Shown one piece after another: positions 35,926 to 44,621 of a stretch of DNA of 64,000 bases (the first letter of the stretch is position 1; each line of letters starts with the position of its first letter). Made by a program: the position numbers and the translations under genes. The DNA is taken from NCBI GenBank assembly GCA_016218705.1, contig JACRDC010000035.1:1-64000 (forward strand), written 5' to 3'. The notes under the pieces are model-generated. The model worked only from the letters and a program-made list of their open reading frames with translations, made no database searches and was not told the DNA's origin. Source of the DNA: Desulfarculus sp. (GTDB lineage: Bacteria; Desulfobacterota; Desulfarculia; Desulfarculales; Desulfarculaceae).

Positions 35926-36920
35926 TGGCCAGTCTGAGAATGATGCTACCGGCGCTGGGCTGCCTGTTAACCCTGATCTTGGCGGCCGCCCCGGCCCCAG
36001 CCCAGGTGAACCGGGTGGTGGCCGTGGTGGGCGACGAGGTGATAACCTCCCTGGACCTGGACAAGGTGGGGGCCCTGCTGGAGGCCCAGGTGGCCGCGGC
36101 GGCCGCCGCCCGCCCTGGGGAGCAGTTGCCCAGCAAGGGCCAACTGCGCCGCATGGCCTTGGAGCGTTTGATCGAGGACAAGATATTTGAACAGGAGGTC
36201 AAGCGCGCCAATCTCGCGGCCACCACGGCCGAGATTGAACATTACATCGAGCGCATCAAGGCGGCCAACCAAATGGGCGACGAGGAGTTCACGGCCCAGC
36301 TCAGCCGGCGGGGGCTGACCCCCGATGAGTACCGCCAAGAGCTCAAGCGCGAAATCCTCAAGCACAAGCTGGTGGAGCGTAGCGTCAAGAACCGGGTGGT
36401 CATCAGCGACAAGGAGGTGGAGGCCCATTACCGCCAGCAGCAGGGCCAGGCCGGCGATGAGCCCGGCAAGGAGGTGCGCCTGCGGGCCTTGTTCCTCAAC
36501 CTGCCCGAGAACTCCACCCCCGCCGCCGAGGAGGCGGTGCGCAAGCAGGCCGAGGACCTGCGCAAGCAGGTGGCCGGCGGCCAGGACTTCGCCGAACTGG
36601 CCCGCCGCCACTCCCAGGGTCCAGGCGCCAGCCAGGGCGGCGAGCTGGGGCCGGTGCCCGAGAGCGATCTCTTGCCCGAGATGCGCCAGGCCCTGAGCCA
36701 GCTCAAGCCCGGCCAGGTCAGCCAGGTCCTCAAGCTGCCTGGCAGCTACGCCTTCCTACAGATCATGACGCAGCCCAGCGGCGGCGGCAGCGCCCTGCGC
36801 CCGGAGATGCGCGAGCAGCTTCGGGTCAAGCTGGAGCAGGAGGCCCTGGAGAAGCGCTTCCGGGAATGGCTCACCGAGCTGCGTTCCAAGTCTTACGTCA
36901 GGGTGATGGATGTAGATTAA
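35922..36920 (+). CDS. surA: SurA-type periplasmic chaperone/peptidyl-prolyl isomerase
   Basis: 332 residues. A signal peptide ends near AAAPAPAQ, then the SurA start VNRVVAVVGDEVITSLDLD, a helical core and one parvulin domain at about 185-275 (RLRALFLNLPENSTP, SQGGELGPVPESDL). E. coli SurA has two parvulin domains; this single-domain form is common outside gammaproteobacteria. It overlaps the preceding isomerase gene by four bases and the two probably cooperate in delivering barrel proteins to BamA. Confidence 0.87.
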   Translation: MMASLRMMLPALGCLLTLILAAAPAPAQVNRVVAVVGDEVITSLDLDKVGALLEAQVAAAAAARPGEQLPSKGQLRRMALERLIEDKIFEQEVKRANLAATTAEIEHYIERIKAANQMGDEEFTAQLSRRGLTPDEYRQELKREILKHKLVERSVKNRVVISDKEVEAHYRQQQGQAGDEPGKEVRLRALFLNLPENSTPAAEEAVRKQAEDLRKQVAGGQDFAELARRHSQGPGASQGGELGPVPESDLLPEMRQALSQLKPGQVSQVLKLPGSYAFLQIMTQPSGGGSALRPEMREQLRVKLEQEALEKRFREWLTELRSKSYVRVMDVD

Positions 36921-36934
36921 GACCGCGCGCTATT

Positions 36935-37015
36935 CACGGCTGGGCTGGCCATGGCGGTCCAGCCGTGGCGCGTTCAGGCCCCAGGCAGGCGCGATTGCGC
37001 CTGGGTATGATGGCT
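36935..37015. terminator. Hairpins between surA and trpS
   Basis: Two inverted repeats: CACGGCTGG with its complement around 36936-36968, and AGGCGC-GATT-GCGCCT near 36984-36999. No U-run follows and no leader peptide or T-box elements were recognised, so the role is open. Confidence 0.35.
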
Positions 37016-37048
37016 CCTAGATTCTGGGCCAGGGAGGTTTTTTCAGGC

Positions 37049-38014
37049 ATGCGCGTCCTATCGGGTATCCAGCCTTCGGGCACCCTGCACATCGGCAACT
37101 ACTTCGCCATGATGCAGCCCATGATCCGTTTCCAGGAGGAGCACCAGCTCTTCTGCTTCATCGTCAATTACCACGCCCTGACCACGGTGAGCGAGGGCGA
37201 GCGCCTCAGGCAGGGCACCCTGGACGCGGCCTTGGACTTCCTGGCCCTGGGCCTGGACCCCGAGCGCGCCTATTTCTACGTGCAGGCCGACGTGCCCGAG
37301 GTCTGCGAGCTGACCTGGATACTCAACAACCACGCCCCGGTGGCGCGCCTGGAGCTGGCCCACTCCTACAAGGACAAGCTGCAAAAAGGCTTCACGCCCC
37401 ACAACGGCCTGTTCAGCTACCCGGTGCTCATGGCCGCCGACATCCTGCTCTACCAGGCCAACGTGGTGCCCGTGGGCAAGGACCAGAAGCAGCACCTGGA
37501 GATCACCCGCGACATAGCCATGCGCTTCAACCACGCCTACGGCGAGACCTTTGTGGTGCCCGAGGCCTGGATTGACGAGCACACCGCCGTGGTGCCGGGC
37601 ATTGACGGCCAGAAGATGTCCAAAAGTTACGGCAACACTTTGGAGATTTTCTGCCCCGAAAAAGAGCTCAAGAAGAAGGTCATGAGCATCGTCACCGACT
37701 CCACGCCCCTGGAGGAGCCCAAGGACCCGGACAAGTGCAACGTCTTCGCGCTCATCAGCCTGTTCCTCGGCGAGGACGAAAAAAAAGACCTGGCCGAGCG
37801 CTACCGGGCCGGCGGCCTGGGCTACGGCACGGTGAAGAAGGAGCTCTTCAGCCGCATGTGGGAGTATTTCGCGCCCTACCGCGCCCGGCGGGCCGAGTTG
37901 GCCGCCGACCTGGGCGAGTTGCACCGCATCATGCGCATGGGCGCCGAAAAGGCCCGCGCCGTGGCCGCGCCCACCCTGGAGGCCGTGCGCGCCAAGGTGG
38001 GTTTGAGCTACTGA
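37049..38014 (+). CDS. trpS: Tryptophanyl-tRNA synthetase
   Basis: 321 residues from MRVLSGIQPSGTLHIGNYF. The class I signatures are HIGN (15-18) and KMSKS in GQKMSKSYGN; SYPVLMAADILLYQANVVPVGKDQKQH is strongly conserved in TrpRS. It charges tRNA-Trp. Length is the usual bacterial size. The ATG at 37049 was chosen by homology; AGGGAGG lies upstream, though at a wide spacing of about 11 bases. Confidence 0.95.
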   Translation: MRVLSGIQPSGTLHIGNYFAMMQPMIRFQEEHQLFCFIVNYHALTTVSEGERLRQGTLDAALDFLALGLDPERAYFYVQADVPEVCELTWILNNHAPVARLELAHSYKDKLQKGFTPHNGLFSYPVLMAADILLYQANVVPVGKDQKQHLEITRDIAMRFNHAYGETFVVPEAWIDEHTAVVPGIDGQKMSKSYGNTLEIFCPEKELKKKVMSIVTDSTPLEEPKDPDKCNVFALISLFLGEDEKKDLAERYRAGGLGYGTVKKELFSRMWEYFAPYRARRAELAADLGELHRIMRMGAEKARAVAAPTLEAVRAKVGLSY

Positions 38015-38128
38015 GTAAATCGCCCGGGGCACCCGGCCCCAGGCCAAGCGAGGGCCACGATTAGCCGCCAGGACTTCCCCTTCACACCGGCGCGCTGGCG
38101 CCAATCCCAGCGCCGCCTGCTGGCTCGT

Positions 38129-38548
38129 GTGGCCGCTCCCGGCCAGGCCGCCACCCGCGGCCTGGCCGCCCAACTGGAGGCCAGCCTGGAGCCGGCCCGC
38201 CAGGCCTTCGCCCGCCTGTGCCCGGAGCTTTGCCCGGCCTGTCCCCGGGTCTGCTGCCTGGGCATCAGCCCCCACGGCCTCCTCGATCAGGTGGACCTGA
38301 TCTACTTCGCCGCCCTGGACCTCAAGCACCTGCCCTACCCCCGCCCCCGCGAAAAGGGCTGTCCCTTCCTGGAGTCCGAGGGCTGCCTGCTGCCCTGGCG
38401 GGCGCGGCCCTACGCCTGCCTGCACTATGTCTGCCCGCGCCTGGCCGCGGCCCTGCCCGGCCCCGAGCTGGCGGTGGTGGAACAGGCCCTGGAGCGGGCT
38501 GGGCAGTTGCGCGCCAGGCTGCACGCAGCCTTCGTTGACCCGGGCTAA
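38129..38548 (+). CDS. YkgJ-family cysteine cluster protein (putative zinc/iron-binding)
   Basis: At least 139 residues from a GTG at 38129. The cysteine pattern LCPELCPACPRVCC, then GCPFL, GCLLPWRARPYACLHYVCP is that of the YkgJ/Fe-S oxidoreductase-like cluster proteins, whose function is unknown but which bind a metal. The reading frame stays coding-like back to 38060, where an ATT codon has GAGG six bases upstream; a rare start there would give 162 residues. It runs convergent with the next gene, overlapping four bases. Confidence 0.75.
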   Translation: MAAPGQAATRGLAAQLEASLEPARQAFARLCPELCPACPRVCCLGISPHGLLDQVDLIYFAALDLKHLPYPRPREKGCPFLESEGCLLPWRARPYACLHYVCPRLAAALPGPELAVVEQALERAGQLRARLHAAFVDPG

Positions 38549-39075
38549 TCCTTGGCTTTGGCCTGGGACTGCCGCGGCCAGAACCCCCCGGTTGTGGCGG
38601 CGTAGTCGCGATAATCCTGGCCGAAGCTGACCTCCAGGATCGCCTCCTCGCGCTTGGCCAGGCTCATCCACAGAGGCAATAGCAGAGCGGCCCAGGCCAG
38701 CATGACATAGCTGTTCAGGGCCAGGGCCAGGCCCGGCGCCAAACACCAGACAAAGGCCGCGTACTGGGGGTGGCGCATATAGCGGTAGGCACCGGTGGTG
38801 CACAGCCGGCGGCCCAGGTCCCCCAGGCGGCGCACGCTCAACAGGCTCCAGAGAACCAGGCCCAGACCCAGGCCCATCCACAGCAGCCCCAGGTCGGTCA
38901 AGAGTTTCTGATGGCCGCTGATGATGAGCAGGCCCAGACGCTGGTCCAACTCCCAGGCCAATATCCCCAACAGGGCCGAGGGCAGGGCCGCCGCCGGCCC
39001 CACCCCCACCATGTATCCCACTTGCAACAGCTTGTCCGGCGCCCGCCGGTTTTGCTTGGGCTGGTCCGGCCCCAT
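38545..39075 (-). CDS. Isoprenylcysteine/phospholipid methyltransferase-like membrane protein
   Basis: 176 residues with about four membrane helices. The C-terminal half TTGAYRYMRHPQYAAF and EEAILEVSFGQDYRDYAATT follow the RHPxY...EE pattern of the ICMT/PEMT family that binds S-adenosylmethionine. The bacterial substrates are mostly unknown (small molecules or lipids). It sits 3 bases after the flavoenzyme gene on the same strand and may be co-transcribed. Confidence 0.75.
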   Translation of the reverse strand: MGPDQPKQNRRAPDKLLQVGYMVGVGPAAALPSALLGILAWELDQRLGLLIISGHQKLLTDLGLLWMGLGLGLVLWSLLSVRRLGDLGRRLCTTGAYRYMRHPQYAAFVWCLAPGLALALNSYVMLAWAALLLPLWMSLAKREEAILEVSFGQDYRDYAATTGGFWPRQSQAKAKD

Positions 39076-39078
39076 GGC

Positions 39079-40179
39079 CTACTTGCCGGCCGCTTTCTTC
39101 AGCTCTTGGCCGCAGGCCACGCCGCCCTTCATGCCCACGCCGAAGCACTGGCCACAGGAGATGCAGGTGGCCTGATCCGACTGCCCGCTCTTCCACAGCT
39201 TGGCCAGGTGGGGCTGGCGGATGAAGGGCCGGGACATGGAGACCGCGTCCACCTTGTCCAGGGCCGCCTCCACCCTTGCCTTGCCGCGCCAGCCGCCCAC
39301 CACCATAACCGGGCACTTGACGGCGGCCTTGATGGCCAGGGCGTTGTTGAAGAAGTAGCCCTCATCCTCGGGCTTGACCACCGGGCGCGCGCTGCCCAGC
39401 TTGCCCGCCGCCGGTACCCCACCGCTGACCTCGATGGCGTCTATGCCCGCCTGGTCCAGCATCTTGGCCACCTCCACCGCCTCGGCGGGGGTGAAGCCGC
39501 CCTCCAGGCCATCCTCGGAGTTGAGCTTGATGAAGACCGGGTAACGCGGCCCCAGGGCGCGGCGCACCGCCTGGTACACCTCCAGGCAGAAGCGGGCGCG
39601 GTTGGCCAGGCTGCCGCCGTACTCGTCGCCGCGCAGGTTGATGTTGGGGCTCAAGAACTGGCTGATGAGGTAGCCGTGGGCACCGTGCAGCTCCACGGCG
39701 TCGTAGCCCGCCGCGCGGGCGCGCAGGGCCGCCTCGGCGAACTGCTCCACGATGCGGGCGATGTCGCTTTTGCTCAACTCGCGCACCTGTTCCTTGAAGG
39801 CCGGGTGCACGATGGCCGAGGGGCCTTCGGGCTGGCCGCCGATCCAGTCAGCCCTGGTCTGGCCGCCGGCGTGCACGATCTGGGCGGCGATCAGGCCCCC
39901 CAGCTTGTGCACCGCGTCGGTGATGCGGGTCTGCGGCCCCACCATGGCGTCAATGTGCATGCCGCTCTGCTTGGGCAGCCCGCGCCCCAGGGGGGTTATG
40001 AAGCTGTAGCCGGCGATGATGAGCCCCACGCCGCCCTCGGCCAGGTCGGCGGTGAAGTTGACGGTATCAATGGTGGGCGTGCCGTCGTCCAGGGCCATGC
40101 CCTCCCAGGTGGCGGAGCGCACCAGGCGGTTGGGTATCTCCAGGTCCTTTATTTTCCAGGGGGTGAAGATGTCGGCCAT
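39079..40179 (-). CDS. NADH:flavin oxidoreductase of the Old Yellow Enzyme family
   Basis: 366 residues from MADIFTPWKIKDLEIPNR, with GAGG six bases before the ATG. A TIM barrel with FMN-binding signature (AAQIVHAGGQT), the substrate motif ELHGAHGYLISQFLSP and NLRGDEYGGSLANRARF are classical. The C-terminus adds CISCGQCFGVGMKGGVAC, a cysteine cluster like that of the Fe-S containing 2,4-dienoyl-CoA reductase subclass, but with no second NAD domain. It may reduce an enoate or enone; substrate unknown. It follows the ABC binding protein gene after a hairpin. Confidence 0.87.
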   Translation of the reverse strand: MADIFTPWKIKDLEIPNRLVRSATWEGMALDDGTPTIDTVNFTADLAEGGVGLIIAGYSFITPLGRGLPKQSGMHIDAMVGPQTRITDAVHKLGGLIAAQIVHAGGQTRADWIGGQPEGPSAIVHPAFKEQVRELSKSDIARIVEQFAEAALRARAAGYDAVELHGAHGYLISQFLSPNINLRGDEYGGSLANRARFCLEVYQAVRRALGPRYPVFIKLNSEDGLEGGFTPAEAVEVAKMLDQAGIDAIEVSGGVPAAGKLGSARPVVKPEDEGYFFNNALAIKAAVKCPVMVVGGWRGKARVEAALDKVDAVSMSRPFIRQPHLAKLWKSGQSDQATCISCGQCFGVGMKGGVACGQELKKAAGK

Positions 40180-40268
40180 GGCAAACCTCGCAAGATGGGT
40201 GATAAGGGTGGCGTAGCTAATGAACTTTAGCCTGCCCGGCCTTTCCAAGCAAGTGCTCGCTAAAGACC

Positions 40269-40298
40269 GGGCGCGCGAGGCGATGGCCCCGCGCGCCC
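40269..40298. terminator. GC-rich hairpin between the binding-protein gene and the flavoenzyme
   Basis: GGGCGCGCG (40269-40277) pairs with 40290-40298; loop 12 bases. Placed 25 bases after the binding-protein stop on the minus strand. No U-run, so probably an mRNA-stabilising or partial terminator. Confidence 0.45.
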
Positions 40299-40323
40299 GT
40301 GGTGGAAGCTCCTGGCGGGATGG

Positions 40324-41511
40324 CTACTTGACCATCACGTACTTGCCGCCCTTGATCTCCAGCATGACCATGGAGTCGGTGTCCAGGCCGTTGTGGTCCT
40401 CGGGCGTAAGGTTGAACACGCCGCTGACCCCCACGTAGCCCTTGGTGTTCTCCAGGGCGCTCCTCAGCTTCTCGGGGTCGCCGCCGGCCTGCTTCAAGGC
40501 CCCGGCCAGCAGGTACAGGGCGTCCCAGGCATAGCCCGAGTGGGTGTTGATGGGGTATTCCTTGTCGAACTTGTAGACCTCGTTGTACAGGCGCACGAAC
40601 TCGGCGATGACCTTCTTCTGGGGGTCGTTGTCGGGCAGTTGCTGCCAGGCCATGAGCTTGGTGGCGGGCATGAGGTTGCCCTCGGCGGCCGGACCGGCCA
40701 GGTCCAGGTAGCGCGGGCCGGGCAGGCCGTGGCACTGCACCAACGGGGCCTTGATACCCAGCGCCTGGTGGTTCTTGGCCACGATGGCCCCGGCGTCACC
40801 GATGGTCCAGCAGATGATGGCCTGGGGCGCGGCGGCATTTAGCTTGGTTAGTTGGCTCTTCATGTCCACGTCGCTGGGCTCGAACTGCTCCTTGCCCACG
40901 ATGGTCAGCCCGAAGTCGGGGGCCAGCTTCTCCAGCCAGCGCAGGCCGTCGCGGCCAAAGCCGTCGCTGGCGGTGATGAGCCCGATCTTGGTCAGGCCCT
41001 TGTCCTTAAGGTAGCCCATGACCTTGGAGACCGCCGTGGAGGAGCGCTGGGGGGTCTTGAAGACGTAGCGGGCGGTGCCGAAGTCCATGTTGCCCATCTT
41101 GCCTTCCATGATGACCGGGTCGCCGCCCACGCACATCACCGTGGGCATCTTGGCCTCCTCGGCCTGCTTCTTCACCGCCATGCCGGTGTCGGTGCGCGTG
41201 GGACCCACCACGGCCACCACCTTGTCCACGGCCAGGAACTTCTTGTAGACCATCACCGCCTTGGTGGGATCGCTCTCGCTGTCGCCCAGGATCAGCTCGA
41301 TGGGCCGGCCGTTGATGCCGCCCTCCTTGTTGATCTTGTCGGTGACCATCTGGGCCACCAGCTTGGTGGGCGTGCCGATGCTGGCCGCCGGCCCGCTCAG
41401 GTCAAAGAAGGCGCCGATCTTGATGGGCTCGGCGGCCAGGGCCGAGGCCGAGAAGGCCAGGGCCAAAACCAGGGCCGCGGCCAGGGTCAGATATTTCTTG
41501 CCTGCCGACAT
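40324..41511 (-). CDS. Periplasmic binding protein of a LIV-type ABC transporter
   Basis: 395 residues with a signal peptide cleaved near SASALAA, then EPIKIGAFFDLSGPAASIG and the two-lobed Peripla_BP_6 fold (DSESDPTKAV, GPTRTDTG, GLITASDGFGRDG). It captures a ligand for the livHMGF-type membrane complex encoded upstream. The PaaK-like ligase next door hints at an aromatic or other carboxylate instead of a branched-chain amino acid. GGGAGG lies six bases before the ATG. Confidence 0.9.
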   Translation of the reverse strand: MSAGKKYLTLAAALVLALAFSASALAAEPIKIGAFFDLSGPAASIGTPTKLVAQMVTDKINKEGGINGRPIELILGDSESDPTKAVMVYKKFLAVDKVVAVVGPTRTDTGMAVKKQAEEAKMPTVMCVGGDPVIMEGKMGNMDFGTARYVFKTPQRSSTAVSKVMGYLKDKGLTKIGLITASDGFGRDGLRWLEKLAPDFGLTIVGKEQFEPSDVDMKSQLTKLNAAAPQAIICWTIGDAGAIVAKNHQALGIKAPLVQCHGLPGPRYLDLAGPAAEGNLMPATKLMAWQQLPDNDPQKKVIAEFVRLYNEVYKFDKEYPINTHSGYAWDALYLLAGALKQAGGDPEKLRSALENTKGYVGVSGVFNLTPEDHNGLDTDSMVMLEIKGGKYVMVK

Positions 41512-41524
41512 TTCTTCCCTCCCT

Positions 41525-42100
41525 CTAATCTTCGGTTTTAACACCCGGATTACCGCTCAGTTCTGCCATTCTTACCGCCAGTGCGGCAAATCCCTTGGCT
41601 CCATCAAGATTCGCAAAATTAACTCTCCTTCCGGAATTTGTAATCCATCCTTCATAGATTATCCAGACATCATAGTAATCCATATTCGTCAATCCTCTAT
41701 GATATAAACTATGAGTCATCACATACGGACCCTTGATAGTAATTTTTATCAATTTGCTCCATTTTATATGGTCATTATGTCTATCCTCATATCTTACATA
41801 GACCTCTTTCCCTTCATTTTTAGGTGTAAATGCTTTGATTTCCCCATACTCGAATTTAATAGCGCTATCATCAATTTTTATCATTCCGTTTGCCAACATG
41901 GTCCTATCGGCTAGGAATAGGCTATTTGCCAAGACTTTTCGTATTGCGGCAGCCCCTTGTGCTTTGTCTGATACTTTTTCAGATACCTTTTCCGTGATAG
42001 CCACATCCACGGATTGTTTTGCAGCCCTGCTAGCATCCAAACAACCATAGCAAGCGGCTATGGCCACGAGCAGACAAAGGCAACCACCTATTCGTTTCAT
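41525..42100 (-). CDS. Uncharacterised lipoprotein in an AT-rich island
   Basis: 191 residues. The start MKRIGGCLCLLVAIAACYGC gives a signal with possible lipobox cysteines at 17 and 20. The rest is mixed alpha/beta with no motif I recognise (KEVYVRYEDRHNDHIKW, YYDVWIIYEGWITNSGRRVNF). Base composition is far more AT-rich than anything around it, which points to recent acquisition. It lies between the PaaK-like ligase and the binding protein on the same strand, so it may be read with them. No transposase or direct repeat flanks it. Confidence 0.7.
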   Translation of the reverse strand: MKRIGGCLCLLVAIAACYGCLDASRAAKQSVDVAITEKVSEKVSDKAQGAAAIRKVLANSLFLADRTMLANGMIKIDDSAIKFEYGEIKAFTPKNEGKEVYVRYEDRHNDHIKWSKLIKITIKGPYVMTHSLYHRGLTNMDYYDVWIIYEGWITNSGRRVNFANLDGAKGFAALAVRMAELSGNPGVKTED

Positions 42101-42142
42101 TGTCCCCCCACTTCCTTCAGTTGTTTTAGCGCTCGGTGAGTG

Positions 42143-43432
42143 CTACTTCTCGAATCGCCTGTCGAAAACCCGCTTGCTCTTGCGGTCGCTACGCGGCAGG
42201 GAGCCGTAATCCACCAACTCCACCTCCACGCTGACCAGGATGCCGGCCTTGATGGCTCTGACGATCTCGGCGGCCACTTGCTGATCGTCGGCGGTGGAAG
42301 CTCCCTCAATGCGCTCCACCCGCACGACCATGCGTTCGCGGCCGTCCCCCTGGGGCTCCAGGATGATCTGGTACTCCGAGCCCACGCCGTGGCTATGGCT
42401 CAGCACCGCGTCTATCTGGCCGGGGTAGATGTTCACCGCCCGGAATTTGATCATGTCGTCGCTGCGCCCCAAGAGGCGGTCGTGACGGGGCAGCGTATTG
42501 CCGCAAGCGCAGGGCTCGGGCAGGAGCCGCGTCAGGTCGCGGGTGCGGTAGCGGATCAAGGGCGCTGCCTCTTTGCGCAGGGTGGTGACCACCAACTCGC
42601 CGATCTGGCCCGGTGCCACGGGCTCCAGGGTCACGGGGTTGATGATCTCCGCGATGTAGTAATCGGCCCAATAGTGGATGCCCTGGTGGGCGGAGCACTC
42701 CAGGCCGGTGCCCGGGCCGTAGAGCTCGGTCATGCCGGGGATGTCGTAAAGCTCCACCCCGCCCAGGCCCTCGATGATACGCCGGCGCATGGCCTCGGAG
42801 GTGCGCTCCGAGCCGTAGATGATCTTTCTCAGACTGATGCGGTCCAAGAGCCCCCGGCGCTGCACCTCCTCGGCCAGCAAGAGGGCCATGGAGGAGGTGC
42901 TGCACAGCACGGTGCTCTGGAAGTCCTCCAGGAACTGGCACTGCATCTCCAGGTTGCCCGGCCCCACGGGCACGGCCAGGGCTCCGAAAAGCTCGCAACC
43001 GCGCTGGAAGCCGGCCCCGGCCGTCCACACCCCGTAGCCCACGCAGATCTGCACCCGGTCCAGGCGGGTCAGGCCGGCCATCTCGTAGCAGCGGGCGAAC
43101 ATGTGCGCCCAGTCATCCAGGTCCCGCTGGGTGTAGGACATGACCTTGCGCTTGCCGGTGGTGCCGCTGCTGGCGTGGATGCGCACCACGTCCTCCATGG
43201 GCGTGGACAACAGCGGGAAGGGATAGCCCTGGCGCAGGTGCTCGGCGGTGGTGAAGGGCAGTCGCTTAAGGTCCTCCAGGCCCTTGATGTCGCCCGGCGT
43301 CACCCCGGCCTCTTGAAGGTGCTGGCGGTAGAAGGGGCTGTGCCCGTAGGCGTGGCCCACGGTCCATTGCAGGCCGGCGGCCTGCAGGGCCTCCAGTTGG
43401 TCAAGGCTGCTCCAGGATGGCATGAAGGTCAT
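42143..43432 (-). CDS. paaK: Phenylacetate-CoA ligase-like adenylate-forming enzyme
   Basis: 429 residues. The AMP-binding P-loop IHASSGTTGKRKV near residue 88, YGVWTAGAGFQRG and the PGMTELYGPGTGLEC block are typical of PaaK; the C-terminal domain has GRSDDMIKFRAVNIYPGQID. It activates an aryl or other carboxylate to its CoA thioester. Its position inside the transporter locus suggests activation of the imported compound on entry. Phenylacetate itself is a guess; related ligases act on benzoate-like acids. Confidence 0.87.
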   Translation of the reverse strand: MTFMPSWSSLDQLEALQAAGLQWTVGHAYGHSPFYRQHLQEAGVTPGDIKGLEDLKRLPFTTAEHLRQGYPFPLLSTPMEDVVRIHASSGTTGKRKVMSYTQRDLDDWAHMFARCYEMAGLTRLDRVQICVGYGVWTAGAGFQRGCELFGALAVPVGPGNLEMQCQFLEDFQSTVLCSTSSMALLLAEEVQRRGLLDRISLRKIIYGSERTSEAMRRRIIEGLGGVELYDIPGMTELYGPGTGLECSAHQGIHYWADYYIAEIINPVTLEPVAPGQIGELVVTTLRKEAAPLIRYRTRDLTRLLPEPCACGNTLPRHDRLLGRSDDMIKFRAVNIYPGQIDAVLSHSHGVGSEYQIILEPQGDGRERMVVRVERIEGASTADDQQVAAEIVRAIKAGILVSVEVELVDYGSLPRSDRKSKRVFDRRFEK

Positions 43433-43439
43433 GGCGTGG

Positions 43440-43829
43440 CTAGGCTCCGTACCAAAGGGGAAAGGCGTAGGCCGCGGCGCTGAGCAGGAACAGCAAGCCG
43501 AGCACGAGGGAGAGCGGATGGCTGGCCTTAAAGTAGCTGAACTGCAAGCCCAGCCGCAAGAGCCAGAAGCCGGCCATCAGCCCCAGCACCTGCCGGCCCA
43601 GATAGCTGTCCACCAACTCGGGCGCCCAATACAAGGAAAGAAAGGCCGCGGCCAAAAAGTAATAGGCCAGGCAGAAATTCATGATGCGCATGACGGCGCT
43701 GTTCACCGGGTCCAAGGAGGCCAGATTGGCCGCCCACTTGAACAGGCGAGGGAAAAGCAGATGAAACACGGCCCAGCCCAGGTGCAACAGCCCTCCCAGA
43801 TAGACACAGGCCAGATCAATATCAATCAT
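43440..43829 (-). CDS. Small four-helix membrane protein, unknown function
   Basis: 129 residues, nearly all hydrophobic, with four predicted helices (about 5-27, 45-65, 80-98, 105-127) and a conserved-looking HLGWAVFHLLFPRLF near the start. No enzymatic motif is seen. It lies 7 bases before the PaaK-like gene and 60 bases after the GntR gene, so it is probably part of the transporter operon. Confidence 0.7.
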   Translation of the reverse strand: MIDIDLACVYLGGLLHLGWAVFHLLFPRLFKWAANLASLDPVNSAVMRIMNFCLAYYFLAAAFLSLYWAPELVDSYLGRQVLGLMAGFWLLRLGLQFSYFKASHPLSLVLGLLFLLSAAAYAFPLWYGA

Positions 43830-43889
43830 GGCTAGACCTTTTCTGGGCTGGCCGTTCGGTGGCGCTCCCCGTCAGAAGGCCCATGCCCT

Positions 43890-44621
43890 TCATGGCTTGG
43901 GTCCCTTGGGGCTGGCGGGCGCCTCGTCCTGGGCGGGGGCCGGGGCCTGGTAGGCCTTGAGCCGTGACAAGAGCCACTTGCCGCCGCGCTGCACGTGCTC
44001 GCGGCACAGGCGGCCGGCCTTGACGGCGTCGCCGGCCTTGATGGCCTCCACTACCAGGCGGTGGTCCTTGACCGACCACTGGCCGGCCTGCATGCTCATC
44101 ATGATGGCCCGGGAGATGCGCTCCACCTCCTCTTGCAACTCGCTGAGCATGTGGTGCAGCAGGGTGGAGTTGGCCGCCTGGTACAAGAGTTCGTGGTAGC
44201 GGGTGTTCAGTTCCACCAGGCGCACCTCGTCCTGCTTGGCCAGGGCCTCCTCAAACTGCTCCAGGTTGCGCTCCAGGTCCTTGATCTGCCTGGGCTGGGC
44301 GCGCCGGGCCGCCAGCTCGCCGGCGTAGCCTTCCAGCACGCCGCGCACGCCCACCGCCTCCTCCACCTCCTCTGGGGTCAACGGCCGCACCTCGTAGCCT
44401 CCGCGCGGCCGCTTGAGCAACAAGCCCTCTTGCTCCAGGCGGTGCAGGGCCTCGCGGATGGGCGTGCGGCTAAGGCCCAGTTGCTGGCCCAGGCGCTCCT
44501 CCACCAGGCGCTCGCCAGGGGTAAGCTCGCCGCGCATGATAAGCCGCCGGAGCAGAATGGTGGCCTCCTGGCCCAGGGGCCGGCGGCGCAGGTTGGGTTG
44601 CGCGGTTTTCGAGGTTTTCAT
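43890..44621 (-). CDS. GntR-family regulator with FCD domain
   Basis: 243 residues. Winged helix at about 18-85 (LGLSRTPIREALHRLEQEGLL) followed by an all-helical FCD ligand domain with the metal-binding pattern around NTRYHELLYQAA and KDHRLVVEAIKAGD and a final His (REHV). Such regulators sense small carboxylates. Encoded inside the operon it presumably controls, overlapping livF by four bases. The dyad GTATgcagtATAC at 48084-48096 upstream of livH is a suitable operator. Confidence 0.88.
   Translation of the reverse strand: MKTSKTAQPNLRRRPLGQEATILLRRLIMRGELTPGERLVEERLGQQLGLSRTPIREALHRLEQEGLLLKRPRGGYEVRPLTPEEVEEAVGVRGVLEGYAGELAARRAQPRQIKDLERNLEQFEEALAKQDEVRLVELNTRYHELLYQAANSTLLHHMLSELQEEVERISRAIMMSMQAGQWSVKDHRLVVEAIKAGDAVKAGRLCREHVQRGGKWLLSRLKAYQAPAPAQDEAPASPKGPKP

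Noticed and set aside
36921-37048. T-box or tryptophan attenuator before trpS
   Set aside because: No T-box sequence, no Trp-codon leader peptide and no terminator with U-run.
37058-39316. 752-codon open frame antisense to trpS and neighbours
   Set aside because: Composition is shadow-like and it spans several unrelated genes.
41525-42100. Prophage or integron cassette
   Set aside because: Only one AT-rich gene, with no integrase, attachment repeats or phage genes alongside.
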